Source: Allobosea sp. WAO (lineage in GTDB: Bacteria; Pseudomonadota; Alphaproteobacteria; Rhizobiales; Beijerinckiaceae). From it: 64,000 nt of DNA. Below, one piece after another: positions 35,496 through 45,080 of the stretch (positions are counted from its first letter, which is position 1; each line of letters opens with the position of its first letter). The stretch covers positions 310,001 through 374,000 of the forward strand of contig NZ_JXTJ01000006.1 of the NCBI RefSeq assembly GCF_001509835.1. Reading direction: 5' to 3'. The notes below the pieces were generated by a model. The model searched no databases, had not been told where the DNA came from, and saw only the letters and a program-made list of their open reading frames with translations. A program made the position numbers and the translations under genes.

Positions 35496-36359
35496 CTACC
35501 GTGCAAAGCGCCTTGCGCCGGCGACGCAGGCGATAACGGCGATCGAGGTCGCCACCATCTGCCAGCCCACGGTTTCGCCGAGCAGCAAAGCCGCCAGAGA
35601 CAGCCCGAAGAAGGGCTGCAGCAACTGCAGTTGCCCGACGGCGGCGATGCCGCCCTGGACGAGGCCGCGATACCAGAAGACGAAGCCGATCAGCATGCTG
35701 AACAGCGAGACATAGGCGAGGCCGAGCCAGGCCGGGGTGCCCGCCTGGGCGAACGAGGCCGGCAGCGTCAGCAGCGTCAGGCCGGCCATGATCGGCAGCG
35801 ACAGCACCAGTGCCCAGGAGATCACCTGCCAGCCGCCGAGATGGCGCGAGAGGCGAGCGCCCTCGGCATAGCCAAGGCCACAGGCGACGATGGCGGCGAG
35901 CATCAGGAGATCGCCGACCGGAGAGGCGGCGAAGCCTTGGGTCCAGGCGAAGCCGACGACGCAGAGGCTGCCGAGGATCGCGAAGAGCCAGAATGCAGGC
36001 CGAGGCCGCTCGCCGCCACGCAGCACGCCGAAGATCGCGGTCGCGAGCGGCAGCAGGCCGACGAAGACGATCGAATGGGCAGAGGTGACGTGCTGTAGAG
36101 CGAGCGCGGTGAGCAGCGGGAAGCCGACGACGACGCAGAGCGCTACCACGGCGAGGGGCAGCAGGTCTTCGGGCCTCGGCCGCTTCTGCCTGAGCGCGAG
36201 CAGGAGCCCGAGCCCGAGCAGCCCGGCGATGGCGGCGCGCGCTACCGTCAGGAAGATCGGGTCGAAATCAGCGACGGCGACGCGCGTCGCCGGCAGCGAG
36301 CCGCTGAAGATAAGGACGCCGATAAAGCCGTTGAGCAGGCCGTTCGCAGTTCTGTCCAT
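35496..36359 (-). CDS. EamA/DMT family transporter
   Basis: 287 residues with ten predicted transmembrane helices in two repeats. Family marks include NGFIGVLIFSGSLPATRVAVADFDPIFLTVARAAIAG and, in the second half, LQLLQPFFGLSLAALLLGE. It exports amino acids or other small metabolites (family knowledge; substrate unknown). It is divergent from a MocR-type regulator with repeated ACAGT boxes in the 84-bp space, so it is probably that regulator's target. Confidence 0.9.
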   Translation of the reverse strand: MDRTANGLLNGFIGVLIFSGSLPATRVAVADFDPIFLTVARAAIAGLLGLGLLLALRQKRPRPEDLLPLAVVALCVVVGFPLLTALALQHVTSAHSIVFVGLLPLATAIFGVLRGGERPRPAFWLFAILGSLCVVGFAWTQGFAASPVGDLLMLAAIVACGLGYAEGARLSRHLGGWQVISWALVLSLPIMAGLTLLTLPASFAQAGTPAWLGLAYVSLFSMLIGFVFWYRGLVQGGIAAVGQLQLLQPFFGLSLAALLLGETVGWQMVATSIAVIACVAGARRFAR

Positions 36360-36411
36360 GATCCCTCCAGGAGCCTGCCTGCATGCGGCGCGGGCTCACG
36401 GATTTCCAGAG

Positions 36412-36439
36412 ACAGTCCGGTACAGTTCGGGCAAACTGT
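36412..36439. promoter_or_regulatory. Candidate MocR operator (ACAGT repeats)
   Basis: ACAGT at 36412-36416 and 36422-36426 are direct repeats one helical turn apart, followed by the inverted ACTGT at 36435-36439. Direct-repeat plus inverted-repeat layouts are typical of MocR/PdxR operators. The array ends 4 bp before the regulator start, so it would overlap the start region. Confidence 0.55.
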
Positions 36440-36443
36440 CCTG

Positions 36444-37883
36444 ATGCAGGATGCCGTACAGATTAAGTATTCCGCCGATAGCGGGGCGGCAGCCGACACG
36501 CTGGTCGGGCGCGTCATGGCGACCATCCGGCAGCGCATCGCCGGGCGAACGCTGGTGCCAGGCGCCAAGCTGCCCTCTATCCGCGGTCTCGCCGAGAGCA
36601 TGGGCGTGTCGAAATCGACCGTGGTCGAAGCCTATGAACGATTGGCGGCGGAAGGGGCGATCCAGGCGAAGCGCGGCTCCGGCTTCTACGTTCGGCGACT
36701 GCCGCCGCTTTCGCTCGCTGATGTCGCGCCGAAGCTCGACCGAGCCATTGATCCGCTCTGGCTCTCCAGGCAATCACTCGAAGCCGGTGTCGAGGGCTTG
36801 CGGGCCGGATGCGGCTGGCTGCCGCCCGATTGGATGCCGGAGGCCTCTATCCGCCAGTCGCTGCGCCGGCTCAGCCGGGCCGAGGCCGGGACATTGGCCG
36901 AATACGGCACGCCGCTCGGCCTGCCGGGGCTGCGCCATCTGCTCGCCCATCGCCTGGGGGAGCGCGGCGTCGAGGCTTCGCCGGACCAGATCGTCCTGAC
37001 GGAATCGGGTACGCAGGCGATCGACCTGGTCTGCCGCTTCCTGCTCGAGCCCGGTGACACGGTGCTGGTCGACGACCCCTGCTATTTCAATTTTCATGCG
37101 CTGTTGCGCGTTCACCGGGTGAAGATCGTCGGTGTGCCTTATACGCCGTCGGGCCCCGATCTTGCCCTGTTCGCGCAGGCGCTGACCGAGCATCGGCCGC
37201 GGCTCTATGTCACCAACTCTGCCCTGCACAATCCGACCGGCGCGACGCTCTCGGCCGCGACTGCCCATCGCCTGCTCAAGCTCGCCGAGCAGTCCGGGCT
37301 GACCATCGTCGAGGATGATATCTTCGGCGATATCGAACCGGAGGTGGCGCCGAGGCTCGCTGGGCTCGACGGGCTGGAACGGGTCGTCCAGATCGGCAGT
37401 TTCTCGAAGACGCTGTCGGCCTCGGTGCGCTGCGGCTACATCGCTGCAAGGCCCGACTGGATCGAAGGGCTGACCGATCTCAAGGTCGCGCTCTCATTTG
37501 GTGGCGGGCGGCTTGCGGCCGAGTTGGTCCTCGACCTCCTGAAGGACGGCAGCTATCGCAGGCATGTCGAGGCACTCCGCCAGCGGCTGGCGCGGGCTAT
37601 GGCCGAGACGCGCGGCCGGCTCGCCGGGCTCGGCATCGAGCCCTGGCTGACGCCGCGTGGCGGCATGTTTCTCTGGTGCCGCTTGCCCGGCGAGCTCGAC
37701 GGCGCGCAGATCGCCCGGCACGCGCTGGCCGAGGGCGTCGTGCTCGCGCCGGGAAATGCCTTCAGCCTGACGCAGACGGCCCGGCATTTCATGCGTTTCA
37801 ACGTAGCGCAGGCGGCCGATCCGCGGATCTACGGGGTGCTCCGGGGGGCGATGCAGGCAGCTGCATCACACAAGCCCACGTAG
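36444..37883 (+). CDS. MocR-type regulator (GntR HTH fused to PLP aminotransferase fold)
   Basis: 479 residues. The N-terminal GntR winged HTH (~20-85) has LPSIRGLAESMGVSKSTVVEAYERLAAEGAIQAKRGSGFYV. The C-terminal fold-type I aminotransferase domain (~130-470) has the PLP lysine Lys322 (GSFSKTLSASVRCGY) and TNSALHNPTGATLS. It is a PLP-sensing transcription factor. The divergent EamA transporter is the likely target. Confidence 0.94.
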   Translation: MQDAVQIKYSADSGAAADTLVGRVMATIRQRIAGRTLVPGAKLPSIRGLAESMGVSKSTVVEAYERLAAEGAIQAKRGSGFYVRRLPPLSLADVAPKLDRAIDPLWLSRQSLEAGVEGLRAGCGWLPPDWMPEASIRQSLRRLSRAEAGTLAEYGTPLGLPGLRHLLAHRLGERGVEASPDQIVLTESGTQAIDLVCRFLLEPGDTVLVDDPCYFNFHALLRVHRVKIVGVPYTPSGPDLALFAQALTEHRPRLYVTNSALHNPTGATLSAATAHRLLKLAEQSGLTIVEDDIFGDIEPEVAPRLAGLDGLERVVQIGSFSKTLSASVRCGYIAARPDWIEGLTDLKVALSFGGGRLAAELVLDLLKDGSYRRHVEALRQRLARAMAETRGRLAGLGIEPWLTPRGGMFLWCRLPGELDGAQIARHALAEGVVLAPGNAFSLTQTARHFMRFNVAQAADPRIYGVLRGAMQAAASHKPT

Positions 37884-37994
37884 GAAGGCTGTCCGGAGCC
37901 CTTCCTGTGTGGCAGAGGGCTCCTGCGTTTGTTTGATCCGTCGGTGTCGACTGGAATATCGGACAATCAGGCTTGCATCGCCTTCGTGTTTGAC

Positions 37995-38010
37995 ATAAAG
38001 ATATCTTTAT
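37995..38010. promoter_or_regulatory. Perfect palindrome upstream of the methionine unit (SahR-type operator)
   Basis: ATAAAGATATCTTTAT is a perfect 16-bp palindrome 31 bp before the sahR start, in a locally AT-rich stretch, with a partial extra half TATATCTTT just after it. The form resembles the operators described for SahR-type ArsR repressors of methionine-cycle genes in proteobacteria. Confidence 0.72.
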
Positions 38011-38040
38011 ATCTTTCATAGAATTTCGAGGTGTTTGCAG

Positions 38041-39054
38041 GTGAATCGCCGGTTCCGTCATTCGCTGCCGACCATGCTGGCCTCGCTACGCGCGGCGGGC
38101 GAGGAAACGCGCCTGCGGATCCTGGCGCTGCTGGCGGAAGGCGAGCTCTCGGTTTCGGACCTGACCGACATCCTCGGCCAGTCGCAGCCGCGCATCTCGC
38201 GGCATCTCAAGTTGATGGCGGAGGCGGGCTTGTTGCGCCGCTCACGCGAGGGAGCCTTCGCCTTCTTCCGTCTCGACGATGCGACGCCGGGCGGCGCGCT
38301 CGCGCTCTCGCTGGCGCGGGATCTCGATTCCGCCGACCCGGTCCTGGCGGCCGATCGTGAGCGGCTCGCTGCGGTGCGCGCGACCCGCTCTGCCGCCGCC
38401 CAGTCCTATTTCGCCAATGTCGCGCGCGAATGGGATCAGTTGCGCTCGCTACACGTCTCCGATGCAGCGGTCGAGGCGGCGGTCGAGGCTGCGGTCGGCG
38501 AGCAGCCGTTGCAGGCGCTGCTCGATCTCGGCACCGGCACCGGGCGCATGCTGGAGCGGCTGGCGCCAAAGGCGGCGCGGGCGGTCGGCGTCGATGCAAG
38601 CCACGCCATGCTGGCGGTGGCGCGGGCCAATCTGGAGAAAGCCGGGCTGTCGCGGGTCGAGCTCCGGCAGGGCGACATCTATGCGCTGCCCTTCGCGCGC
38701 GGCTCCTTCGACCTCGTGATCGTCCATCAGGTCCTGCATTTCCTCGACGACCCGGCTCGTGCGCTGCGCGAGGCGGCGGCGCTGCTCGCCCCGGGCGGGC
38801 GGCTGATCCTGGTCGATTTCGCGCCGCACGAGATGGAATTCCTGCGCACCGAGCACGCCCATCGCCGCCTCGGCTTCGAGAAGGACGAGATCCTCGCCTG
38901 GTTCGCCGAAGCCGGCCTCGAATGCGATCTCGCCGAGGAGATCACGGCCGCCGATGGTGGAAGCGGCCAGCTCGGTGTCATGCTCTGGCGCGGCCGCGAC
39001 CGGCGCCTCCAGGGCGATTTCCCCCTTCGTCAGTTCGATCGTGAGGTTGCGTGA
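38041..39054 (+). CDS. sahR: ArsR-type regulator fused to SAM-dependent methyltransferase (SahR-like)
   Basis: 337 residues. The ArsR winged HTH (~8-85) has EETRLRILALLAEGELSVSDLTDILGQSQPRISRHLKLM. A class I methyltransferase fold (~145-300) has LLDLGTGTGRMLE, VGVDASHAML and FDLVIVHQVLHFL. Position directly before metF and metH supports a role as the methionine-cycle regulator that senses S-adenosylhomocysteine; rhizobial SahR proteins are reported with this fusion (recalled, not checked). GTG 38041 is preferred over TTG 38035 because GAGGTG at 38028-38033 gives proper spacing. The stop overlaps metF (TGATG). Confidence 0.87.
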   Translation: MNRRFRHSLPTMLASLRAAGEETRLRILALLAEGELSVSDLTDILGQSQPRISRHLKLMAEAGLLRRSREGAFAFFRLDDATPGGALALSLARDLDSADPVLAADRERLAAVRATRSAAAQSYFANVAREWDQLRSLHVSDAAVEAAVEAAVGEQPLQALLDLGTGTGRMLERLAPKAARAVGVDASHAMLAVARANLEKAGLSRVELRQGDIYALPFARGSFDLVIVHQVLHFLDDPARALREAAALLAPGGRLILVDFAPHEMEFLRTEHAHRRLGFEKDEILAWFAEAGLECDLAEEITAADGGSGQLGVMLWRGRDRRLQGDFPLRQFDREVA

Positions 39055-39965
39055 TGAACGCTTTCCGCCCCAGCCGGCACGGCTCGCGCCGCCCGCGCGT
39101 CTCCTTCGAGTTCTTCCCGCCGAAGAACGAGGAGATGGAGGTCAGCCTCTGGGAGAGCGTGCGTCGGCTCGAGCCGCTAGGCCCGGCCTTCGTCTCGGTG
39201 ACCTATGGCGCCGGAGGTTCGACGCGCGAGCGCACGCACAACACCGTCAAGCGCATGGTCGACGAGACCGGTTTGAAGCCGGCAGCGCATCTGACCTGCG
39301 TCTCGGCCTCCTGCGAGGAGGTCGATGATGTGATCCGCGCCTATTGGGCCGCCGGAGTGCGCCATATCGTGGCGTTGCGCGGCGATCCTGCCGGCGGGCT
39401 CGGCACGGTCTACGAGCCGCATCCGCAGGGCTATCACCAGACCTCGGACCTCGTCGCCGGCATTCGCAAAGTCGGTGATTTCGAGGTCACGGTTTCGGCC
39501 TATCCGGAAAAGCACCCGGAAGCGGCCTCGCTCGATGCCGACATCGACGCGCTGAAGAAGAAGGTCGATGCCGGCGCGACGCGGGCGATCAGCCAGTTCT
39601 TCTTCGATAACGATGTCTATTTCCGCTATCTCGACAAGGTTCGCGCTCGCGGCATCGAGATCCCGATCCTGCCGGGCATCGTGCCGGTGCAGAACTTCCG
39701 GCAGACGGCCGGCTTCGCCCGCAAGACCGGGGCGAGCGTGCCGCAATGGCTGGCTGATCGCTTCGAGGGGCTCGAGGACGATCCGGCGACGCGTCGGCTC
39801 GTCGCCGCCGCCGTCTGCGCCGAGCAGGTGCTCGACCTGGTCGATCGCGGCGTCTCGGACCTGCACTTCTACACGATGAACAAGGCCGATCTGGTCTATG
39901 CGATCTGCCATCTCGTCGGCCTGAAGCCGGAGAAGGTGCAGGCGCAGCAGGTGGCGGCGGAGTGA
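39054..39965 (+). CDS. metF: 5,10-methylenetetrahydrofolate reductase
   Basis: 303 residues, a (beta/alpha)8 FAD enzyme. VSFEFFPPKNEEME, FVSVTYGAGGSTRERTHN, AHLTCVSAS, HIVALRGDP, ISQFFFDNDVYFRY and LPGIVPVQNF are MetF signatures, including the catalytic Glu of SFEFFPPK. It supplies 5-methyl-THF to MetH downstream. The start ATG overlaps the sahR stop by one base. Confidence 0.96.
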   Translation: MNAFRPSRHGSRRPRVSFEFFPPKNEEMEVSLWESVRRLEPLGPAFVSVTYGAGGSTRERTHNTVKRMVDETGLKPAAHLTCVSASCEEVDDVIRAYWAAGVRHIVALRGDPAGGLGTVYEPHPQGYHQTSDLVAGIRKVGDFEVTVSAYPEKHPEAASLDADIDALKKKVDAGATRAISQFFFDNDVYFRYLDKVRARGIEIPILPGIVPVQNFRQTAGFARKTGASVPQWLADRFEGLEDDPATRRLVAAAVCAEQVLDLVDRGVSDLHFYTMNKADLVYAICHLVGLKPEKVQAQQVAAE

Positions 39966-40017
39966 GGTCGATTTCGTCGCCCTATATTAGAGGGGTGACA
40001 AGCAGGGATGATGTCAT

Positions 40018-40248
40018 ATGGCTGAGCCTGACGACCTGATCCTCCCGCTCCTGCGGGAGATGCGCGCGGAGAATGCGGCTTTCCGCGAGGAGGTCCGTAC
40101 CGACCTGACGGAGATCAAGAAGCGCCTCGAGAATGTCAGGCAGGCGGCGTTTGGCGAATCCGTCCTGGGCCGCTACGCCGCCGCAGAGGTCGAAGAGCGC
40201 ATCGAAGCAATCGAGAAGCGCCTCGCCGCCCTCGAAGGCCAGCACTGA
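40018..40248 (+). CDS. Small coiled-coil protein between metF and metH
   Basis: 76 residues, highly charged and almost entirely helical, with heptad-like runs [29 protein letters not shown] and [19 protein letters not shown]. No signal or membrane segment. Similar short [18 protein letters not shown] proteins occur in other alphaproteobacteria with no known role. It lies 52 bp after metF and 40 bp before metH, so it is probably co-transcribed. Confidence 0.78.
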   Translation: MAEPDDLILPLLREMRAENAAFREEVRTDLTEIKKRLENVRQAAFGESVLGRYAAAEVEERIEAIEKRLAALEGQH

Positions 40249-40288
40249 ACCGCAATTCCTGTTTCCGCCTTCCGGTGAAAGCGTAGCA

Positions 40289-43200
40289 ATGTCCGACTAC
40301 AAGCCCACTCCCGCCGACGGCGCCGAGATCGACCGCGCCCTGCGCCAGGCCGCTTCGGAGCGCATCCTCGTGCTCGATGGCGCGATGGGCACGCAGATCC
40401 AGAATCTGAAGCTCTCCGAGGCCGATTTCCGCGGCGAGCGTTTCAAAGGCTGGAACCACGATCTCAAGGGCAATAACGACCTGATCGCGCTGACGCAGGC
40501 CGATGCGCTGCGCGACATCCATCTCGCCTATTACCGGGCCGGCGCCGACATCGTCGAGACCAACACCTTCTCGGGCACCTCGATCGCCCAGGCCGATTAC
40601 GGCATGGAAGCGATCGTCTATGAGTTGAACGTCGAATGCGCTCGCATCGCCCGCGAGGCAGCCGAGATCGCTCGCAAGGAGGATGGCCGCCGCCGCTTCG
40701 TCGCCGGCGCTATTGGCCCGACCAACCGCACGCTCTCGATCTCGCCCGACGTCAACAATCCCGGCTTCCGAGCGGTCACCTTCGACCAGGTGCGCGATTC
40801 CTACGCCGAGCAGGTGCGCGGCCTGATCGACGGTGGCTCGGAGCTGCTGCTGATCGAGACGATCTTCGACACGCTCAACGCCAAGGCGGCGATCGTCGCG
40901 ATCGAGGAGGTCTATCGCGAGCGGGGCATCCGCCTGCCGGTGATGATCTCCGGCACGATCACCGATCTTTCCGGCCGCACCCTGTCGGGCCAGACGGTCG
41001 AGGCGTTCTGGAACGCGGTGCGCCACGCCAATCCGCTGACCATCGGCCTCAACTGCGCGCTCGGCGCGCGCGAGATGCGCGCGCATATCAAGGACATGTC
41101 GCGCGTCGCCGGGACGCTGGTCTGCGCCTATCCGAATGCCGGCCTGCCCAATGAGTTCGGCCTCTATGACGAGCGCCCCGAGGCGACGGCGGCGATGCTC
41201 GCCGAATTCGCCGATGCCGGCTTCGTCAACATGGTCGGCGGCTGCTGCGGCACGACGCCCGGCCATATCCGCGCCATCGCCGAAGCCGTCGCCGGCAAGG
41301 CGCCGCGCACCGTGCCGGAGCCGAAGCCGTATCTCAGGCTTGCCGGCCTCGAGCCGTTCACGCTCGACGAGACCATCCCCTTCGTGAACGTCGGCGAGCG
41401 CACCAACGTCACCGGTTCGGCCAAGTTCCGCAAGCTCGTCACCAATGGCGATTATGCGGCGGCGCTTGATGTGGCGCGCGACCAGGTCGCCAATGGCGCG
41501 CAGGTCATCGACATCAACATGGATGAGGGCCTGCTCGATTCCGAGAAGGCGATGACCGAGTTCTGCAATCTGATCGCCTCGGAGCCGGACATCTCCCGCG
41601 TGCCGATCATGGTCGATTCCTCGAAATTCCATGTGATCGAGGCAGGCCTGAAGACCATCCAGGGCAAGCCGATCGTCAACTCGATCTCGATGAAGGAGGG
41701 CGAGGAAGCTTTCCTTGAGCACGCCCGCATCTGCCGGCAATACGGCGCGGCCGTCGTCGTCATGGCCTTCGACGAGACCGGCCAGGCCGACACCTATGAG
41801 CGCAAGATCGAGATCTGCACCCGCGCCTATAAGCTGCTGACCGAGGTCGCGGGCTTCCCGCCCGAGGACATCATCTTCGATCCGAACATCTTCGCGGTCG
41901 CGACCGGCATCGAGGAACACGACAACTACGGCAACGACTTCATCAACGCGACCCGCACTATCCGCGAGACGCTGCCGCACGCGCATATCTCGGGCGGTGT
42001 CTCGAACCTGTCCTTCTCGTTCCGCGGCAATGAGAAGGTCCGCGAAGCGATGCATTCGGTCTTCCTGTACCATTGCATCAAGGTCGGGATGGATATGGGG
42101 ATCGTGAATGCCGGCCAGCTCGGCTCCTACGACGATCTCGATCCCGAATTGCGCGAGCTTTGCGAGGATGTCGTCCTCAACCGCCGCAAGGATGCGACCG
42201 AGCGGCTGCTCGATGCCGCGCCGCGCTTCAAGGGCGACGGCTCGGCGGCGGTTTCGGGCAAGGACCTCGCCTGGCGCGAGGCCGACGTTCACGAGCGTCT
42301 CAAGCACGCGCTCGTGAACGGCATCACCGAGTTCATCGATCGCGATACGGAAGAGGCGAGGGCGCAGGCGGAGAAGCCGCTTCATGTCATCGAGGGGCCG
42401 CTGATGGCCGGCATGAACGTGGTCGGCGACCTGTTCGGCGCCGGCAAGATGTTCCTGCCGCAGGTGGTGAAGTCGGCCCGGGTGATGAAGCAGGCCGTGG
42501 CCTACCTGATGCCGTTCATGGAGGAGGAGAAGCGCCTCAATGGCGGTGCCGAGCGCTCGGCGGCCGGCAAGGTGCTGATGGCGACGGTGAAAGGCGATGT
42601 CCATGACATCGGCAAGAACATCGTCGGCGTCGTGCTCCAGTGCAACAACTACGAGGTCATCGACCTCGGCGTGATGGTGCCGACGCAGAAGATCCTCGAT
42701 ACCGCACGCAAGGAGAAGGTCGACATCATCGGCCTCTCCGGTCTGATCACGCCCTCGCTCGACGAGATGGTCACGGTCGCCTCCGAGATGGAGCGCGAGG
42801 GCTTCGATATCCCGCTCCTGATCGGCGGCGCGACGACGAGCCGTGTCCACACGGCCGTGAAGATCCACCCTGCCTACAACCAGGGCCAGGCGGTCTATGT
42901 CACCGATGCCTCGCGCGCCGTCGGCGTCGTCTCCAGCCTGCTCTCGCAGGAGCAGAAGGGGCCTTACGTCGAGGGCCTCCAGGCCGAGTACGAGAAGGTC
43001 GCCGCCGCCCATCGCCGCTCCGAGGCCGACAAGCAGCGCCTGCCGCTCGCCAAGGCGCGCGCCAACGCCTTCAGGCCGGACTGGGCCGGCTACCAGCCGC
43101 CGAAGCCGACCTTCCTCGGCACCCGTGTGTTCCGCAGCTACGACCTCGCCGAGCTCGTGCCGCTGATCGACTGGACGCCGTTCTTCCAGACCTGGGAGCT

Positions 43201-44041
43201 GAAGGGCCGGTACCCTGCGATCCTCGAGGATGAGAAGCAGGGCGAGGCAGCGCGTGCGCTCTGGGAAGATGCGCAGGCAATGCTGAAGCGCGTCGTCGAG
43301 GAGCGCTGGTTCAACCCGAAGGCGGTGGTCGGCTTCTGGCCGGCGAATGCGGTCGGCGATGATATCCGGCTCTATACTGGCGAGAGCCGGCAAGAGAAAC
43401 TCGCGACCTTCCACGGCCTGCGCCAGCAGCTCTCGAAGCGCGATGGCAAGCCGAACATGTGCATCTCCGACTTCGTCGCGCCGGAAGGCGGGGCGCCCGA
43501 CTATATCGGGGCGTTCGTCGTGACCTCCGGGGCTGAGGAGGAGCGCATCTCGGAGCGCTTCGCCCGCGACAATGACGACTACCGCTCGATCATGGTCAAG
43601 GCGCTGGCCGACCGCATCGCCGAGGCCTTCGCCGAGCGCATGCACCAGCGCGTGCGCACGGAGTTCTGGGCCTATGCGCCGGACGAGAACTATTCGAACG
43701 AGGACCTGATCCGCGAGGAGTACCAGGGCATCCGCCCGGCGCCGGGCTATCCGGCCCAGCCCGACCATACCGAGAAGGCGACGCTGTTCGAGCTGCTGCA
43801 GGCGGAGCGCCGCGTCGGCGTCAAGCTGACCGAGAGTTTTGCGATGTGGCCGGGTTCCTCGGTCTCGGGCCTCTATCTCTCGCATCCCGACGCCTACTAT
43901 TTCGGCGTCGCCAAGGTCGAGCGCGATCAGGTCGAGGACTATGCCGCGCGCAAGGGCATGGACATTCGTGAGGTCGAGCGCTGGTTGGCGCCGATCCTGA
44001 ACTACGACACCAGTGCCTACAGGCTTGAGGCGGCCGAGTGA
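40289..44041 (+). CDS. metH: Cobalamin-dependent methionine synthase
   Basis: 1250 residues with all four modules. The homocysteine domain has Zn ligands Cys256 (GLNCALG) and Cys319/Cys320 ([10 protein letters not shown]). The pterin-binding domain has [14 protein letters not shown] and [13 protein letters not shown]. The cobalamin domain has [10 protein letters not shown] with the cobalt-ligand His772. The C-terminal SAM-dependent reactivation domain has [25 protein letters not shown] and [15 protein letters not shown]. It transfers the methyl group from 5-methyl-THF to homocysteine. Length matches the E. coli enzyme (1227). It is the last gene of the sahR-metF unit. Confidence 0.97.
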   Translation: MSDYKPTPADGAEIDRALRQAASERILVLDGAMGTQIQNLKLSEADFRGERFKGWNHDLKGNNDLIALTQADALRDIHLAYYRAGADIVETNTFSGTSIAQADYGMEAIVYELNVECARIAREAAEIARKEDGRRRFVAGAIGPTNRTLSISPDVNNPGFRAVTFDQVRDSYAEQVRGLIDGGSELLLIETIFDTLNAKAAIVAIEEVYRERGIRLPVMISGTITDLSGRTLSGQTVEAFWNAVRHANPLTIGLNCALGAREMRAHIKDMSRVAGTLVCAYPNAGLPNEFGLYDERPEATAAMLAEFADAGFVNMVGGCCGTTPGHIRAIAEAVAGKAPRTVPEPKPYLRLAGLEPFTLDETIPFVNVGERTNVTGSAKFRKLVTNGDYAAALDVARDQVANGAQVIDINMDEGLLDSEKAMTEFCNLIASEPDISRVPIMVDSSKFHVIEAGLKTIQGKPIVNSISMKEGEEAFLEHARICRQYGAAVVVMAFDETGQADTYERKIEICTRAYKLLTEVAGFPPEDIIFDPNIFAVATGIEEHDNYGNDFINATRTIRETLPHAHISGGVSNLSFSFRGNEKVREAMHSVFLYHCIKVGMDMGIVNAGQLGSYDDLDPELRELCEDVVLNRRKDATERLLDAAPRFKGDGSAAVSGKDLAWREADVHERLKHALVNGITEFIDRDTEEARAQAEKPLHVIEGPLMAGMNVVGDLFGAGKMFLPQVVKSARVMKQAVAYLMPFMEEEKRLNGGAERSAAGKVLMATVKGDVHDIGKNIVGVVLQCNNYEVIDLGVMVPTQKILDTARKEKVDIIGLSGLITPSLDEMVTVASEMEREGFDIPLLIGGATTSRVHTAVKIHPAYNQGQAVYVTDASRAVGVVSSLLSQEQKGPYVEGLQAEYEKVAAAHRRSEADKQRLPLAKARANAFRPDWAGYQPPKPTFLGTRVFRSYDLAELVPLIDWTPFFQTWELKGRYPAILEDEKQGEAARALWEDAQAMLKRVVEERWFNPKAVVGFWPANAVGDDIRLYTGESRQEKLATFHGLRQQLSKRDGKPNMCISDFVAPEGGAPDYIGAFVVTSGAEEERISERFARDNDDYRSIMVKALADRIAEAFAERMHQRVRTEFWAYAPDENYSNEDLIREEYQGIRPAPGYPAQPDHTEKATLFELLQAERRVGVKLTESFAMWPGSSVSGLYLSHPDAYYFGVAKVERDQVEDYAARKGMDIREVERWLAPILNYDTSAYRLEAAE

Positions 44042-44075
44042 TCAGCCACCTTGCTGCGCATGCGGCGAGGCGCTG

Positions 44076-44963
44076 TCATGGGGCGAGGAACTCCTCGGCG
44101 GCGAAATCGACGAAGGCCCGTAGTTTCGGCGAGGCGTAGCGGCTGGCGGGCCACATCACACTGAGTTTCGTCTGCACCTCGACATAGCTTTCGAGGATGC
44201 GGACGAGCGAGCCGCGTCGCAGGTGCTCAGCGACCGACAGATCGGGAACGCAGGCGATGCCGAGCCCGCTTTCGGCGAGGCCGATCTGCGCTTCGAGCGC
44301 GTTCGTTACGACGCTGGGCTGGATCTCAACCTGCACAGGCTCGCCCTGTCTGGACAAGGGCCATTGGTGGAGCTTGCCGGTGTTGGCGAAGCGGTAGACG
44401 AGGCAGGCATGCCGGGCGAGATCCTCGGGCTTCTCCGGCTTTCCCATCTGGCGGAAATAGTCCGGCGACCCGACGAGCGCCTGACGGAAATGGCCGAGCG
44501 TGCGGGTCATCAGCCGGGAATCCGCGTGCTCGCCGGTGCGGAGGACCACGTCGAAGCCTTCGCCGATGACGTCTACGACGCGGTCGGTGGAGTCGAGTTC
44601 AAGCTCGATCTGCGGATGGCGCCGCTTGAAGGCGGCGAGCTTCGCCATCGGGATCATGCTCATCGACGGCAGGCTGACGCGCAGCTTGCCTTGCGGGGTC
44701 GCCCGGCTGCGCGACAATTCGAGCTCCGCGGCTTCATATTCGCAAAGGATGCGCCGGCAGCGTTCGAGGAACATCGCCCCCTCCGGCGTCAGCGTGACGC
44801 TGCGGGTCGAGCGGTGGAACAGCCTCGCGCCGAGCCGCTCCTCCAGCCGCGCCACGGCCTTGCTGACGGCCGAGGCGGAGATGCCGAGCTTGCGGCCGGC
44901 TTCAGTGAAACCATCGGCATCGGCCGCATGCACAAAGGCGAAGAGCGCTCCGAGACTGTCCAT
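44076..44963 (-). CDS. LysR family transcriptional regulator
   Basis: 295 residues. The HTH (~5-65) has FTEAGRKLGISASAVSKAVARLEERLGARLFHRSTRSVTLT, the CrgA-like subgroup. An effector domain follows. It is divergent from an MFS drug-efflux-type transporter (117-bp space), which is its likely target. Confidence 0.94.
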   Translation of the reverse strand: MDSLGALFAFVHAADADGFTEAGRKLGISASAVSKAVARLEERLGARLFHRSTRSVTLTPEGAMFLERCRRILCEYEAAELELSRSRATPQGKLRVSLPSMSMIPMAKLAAFKRRHPQIELELDSTDRVVDVIGEGFDVVLRTGEHADSRLMTRTLGHFRQALVGSPDYFRQMGKPEKPEDLARHACLVYRFANTGKLHQWPLSRQGEPVQVEIQPSVVTNALEAQIGLAESGLGIACVPDLSVAEHLRRGSLVRILESYVEVQTKLSVMWPASRYASPKLRAFVDFAAEEFLAP

Positions 44964-45080
44964 GCGGTGGTCACCCGATCATGACGGAAATGTCCAAAGT
45001 GTCTTGAGTTGTGTCCTGTTTTTCGCCCATTGGGAACCAGCTACCTCAAGCGCCGACCCATCTTTAAAGGCGCTCTACTC

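Noticed and set aside
37860..38040. SAM or SAH riboswitch before the methionine unit
   Set aside because: No conserved riboswitch core was recognised; the palindrome and the adjacent ArsR-type regulator explain control better.
40136..43885. A 1249-codon open frame antisense to metH
   Set aside because: It is a by-product of high GC and codon bias opposite a clear MetH. The translation is Arg/Asp/His-rich low-complexity sequence with no motif.
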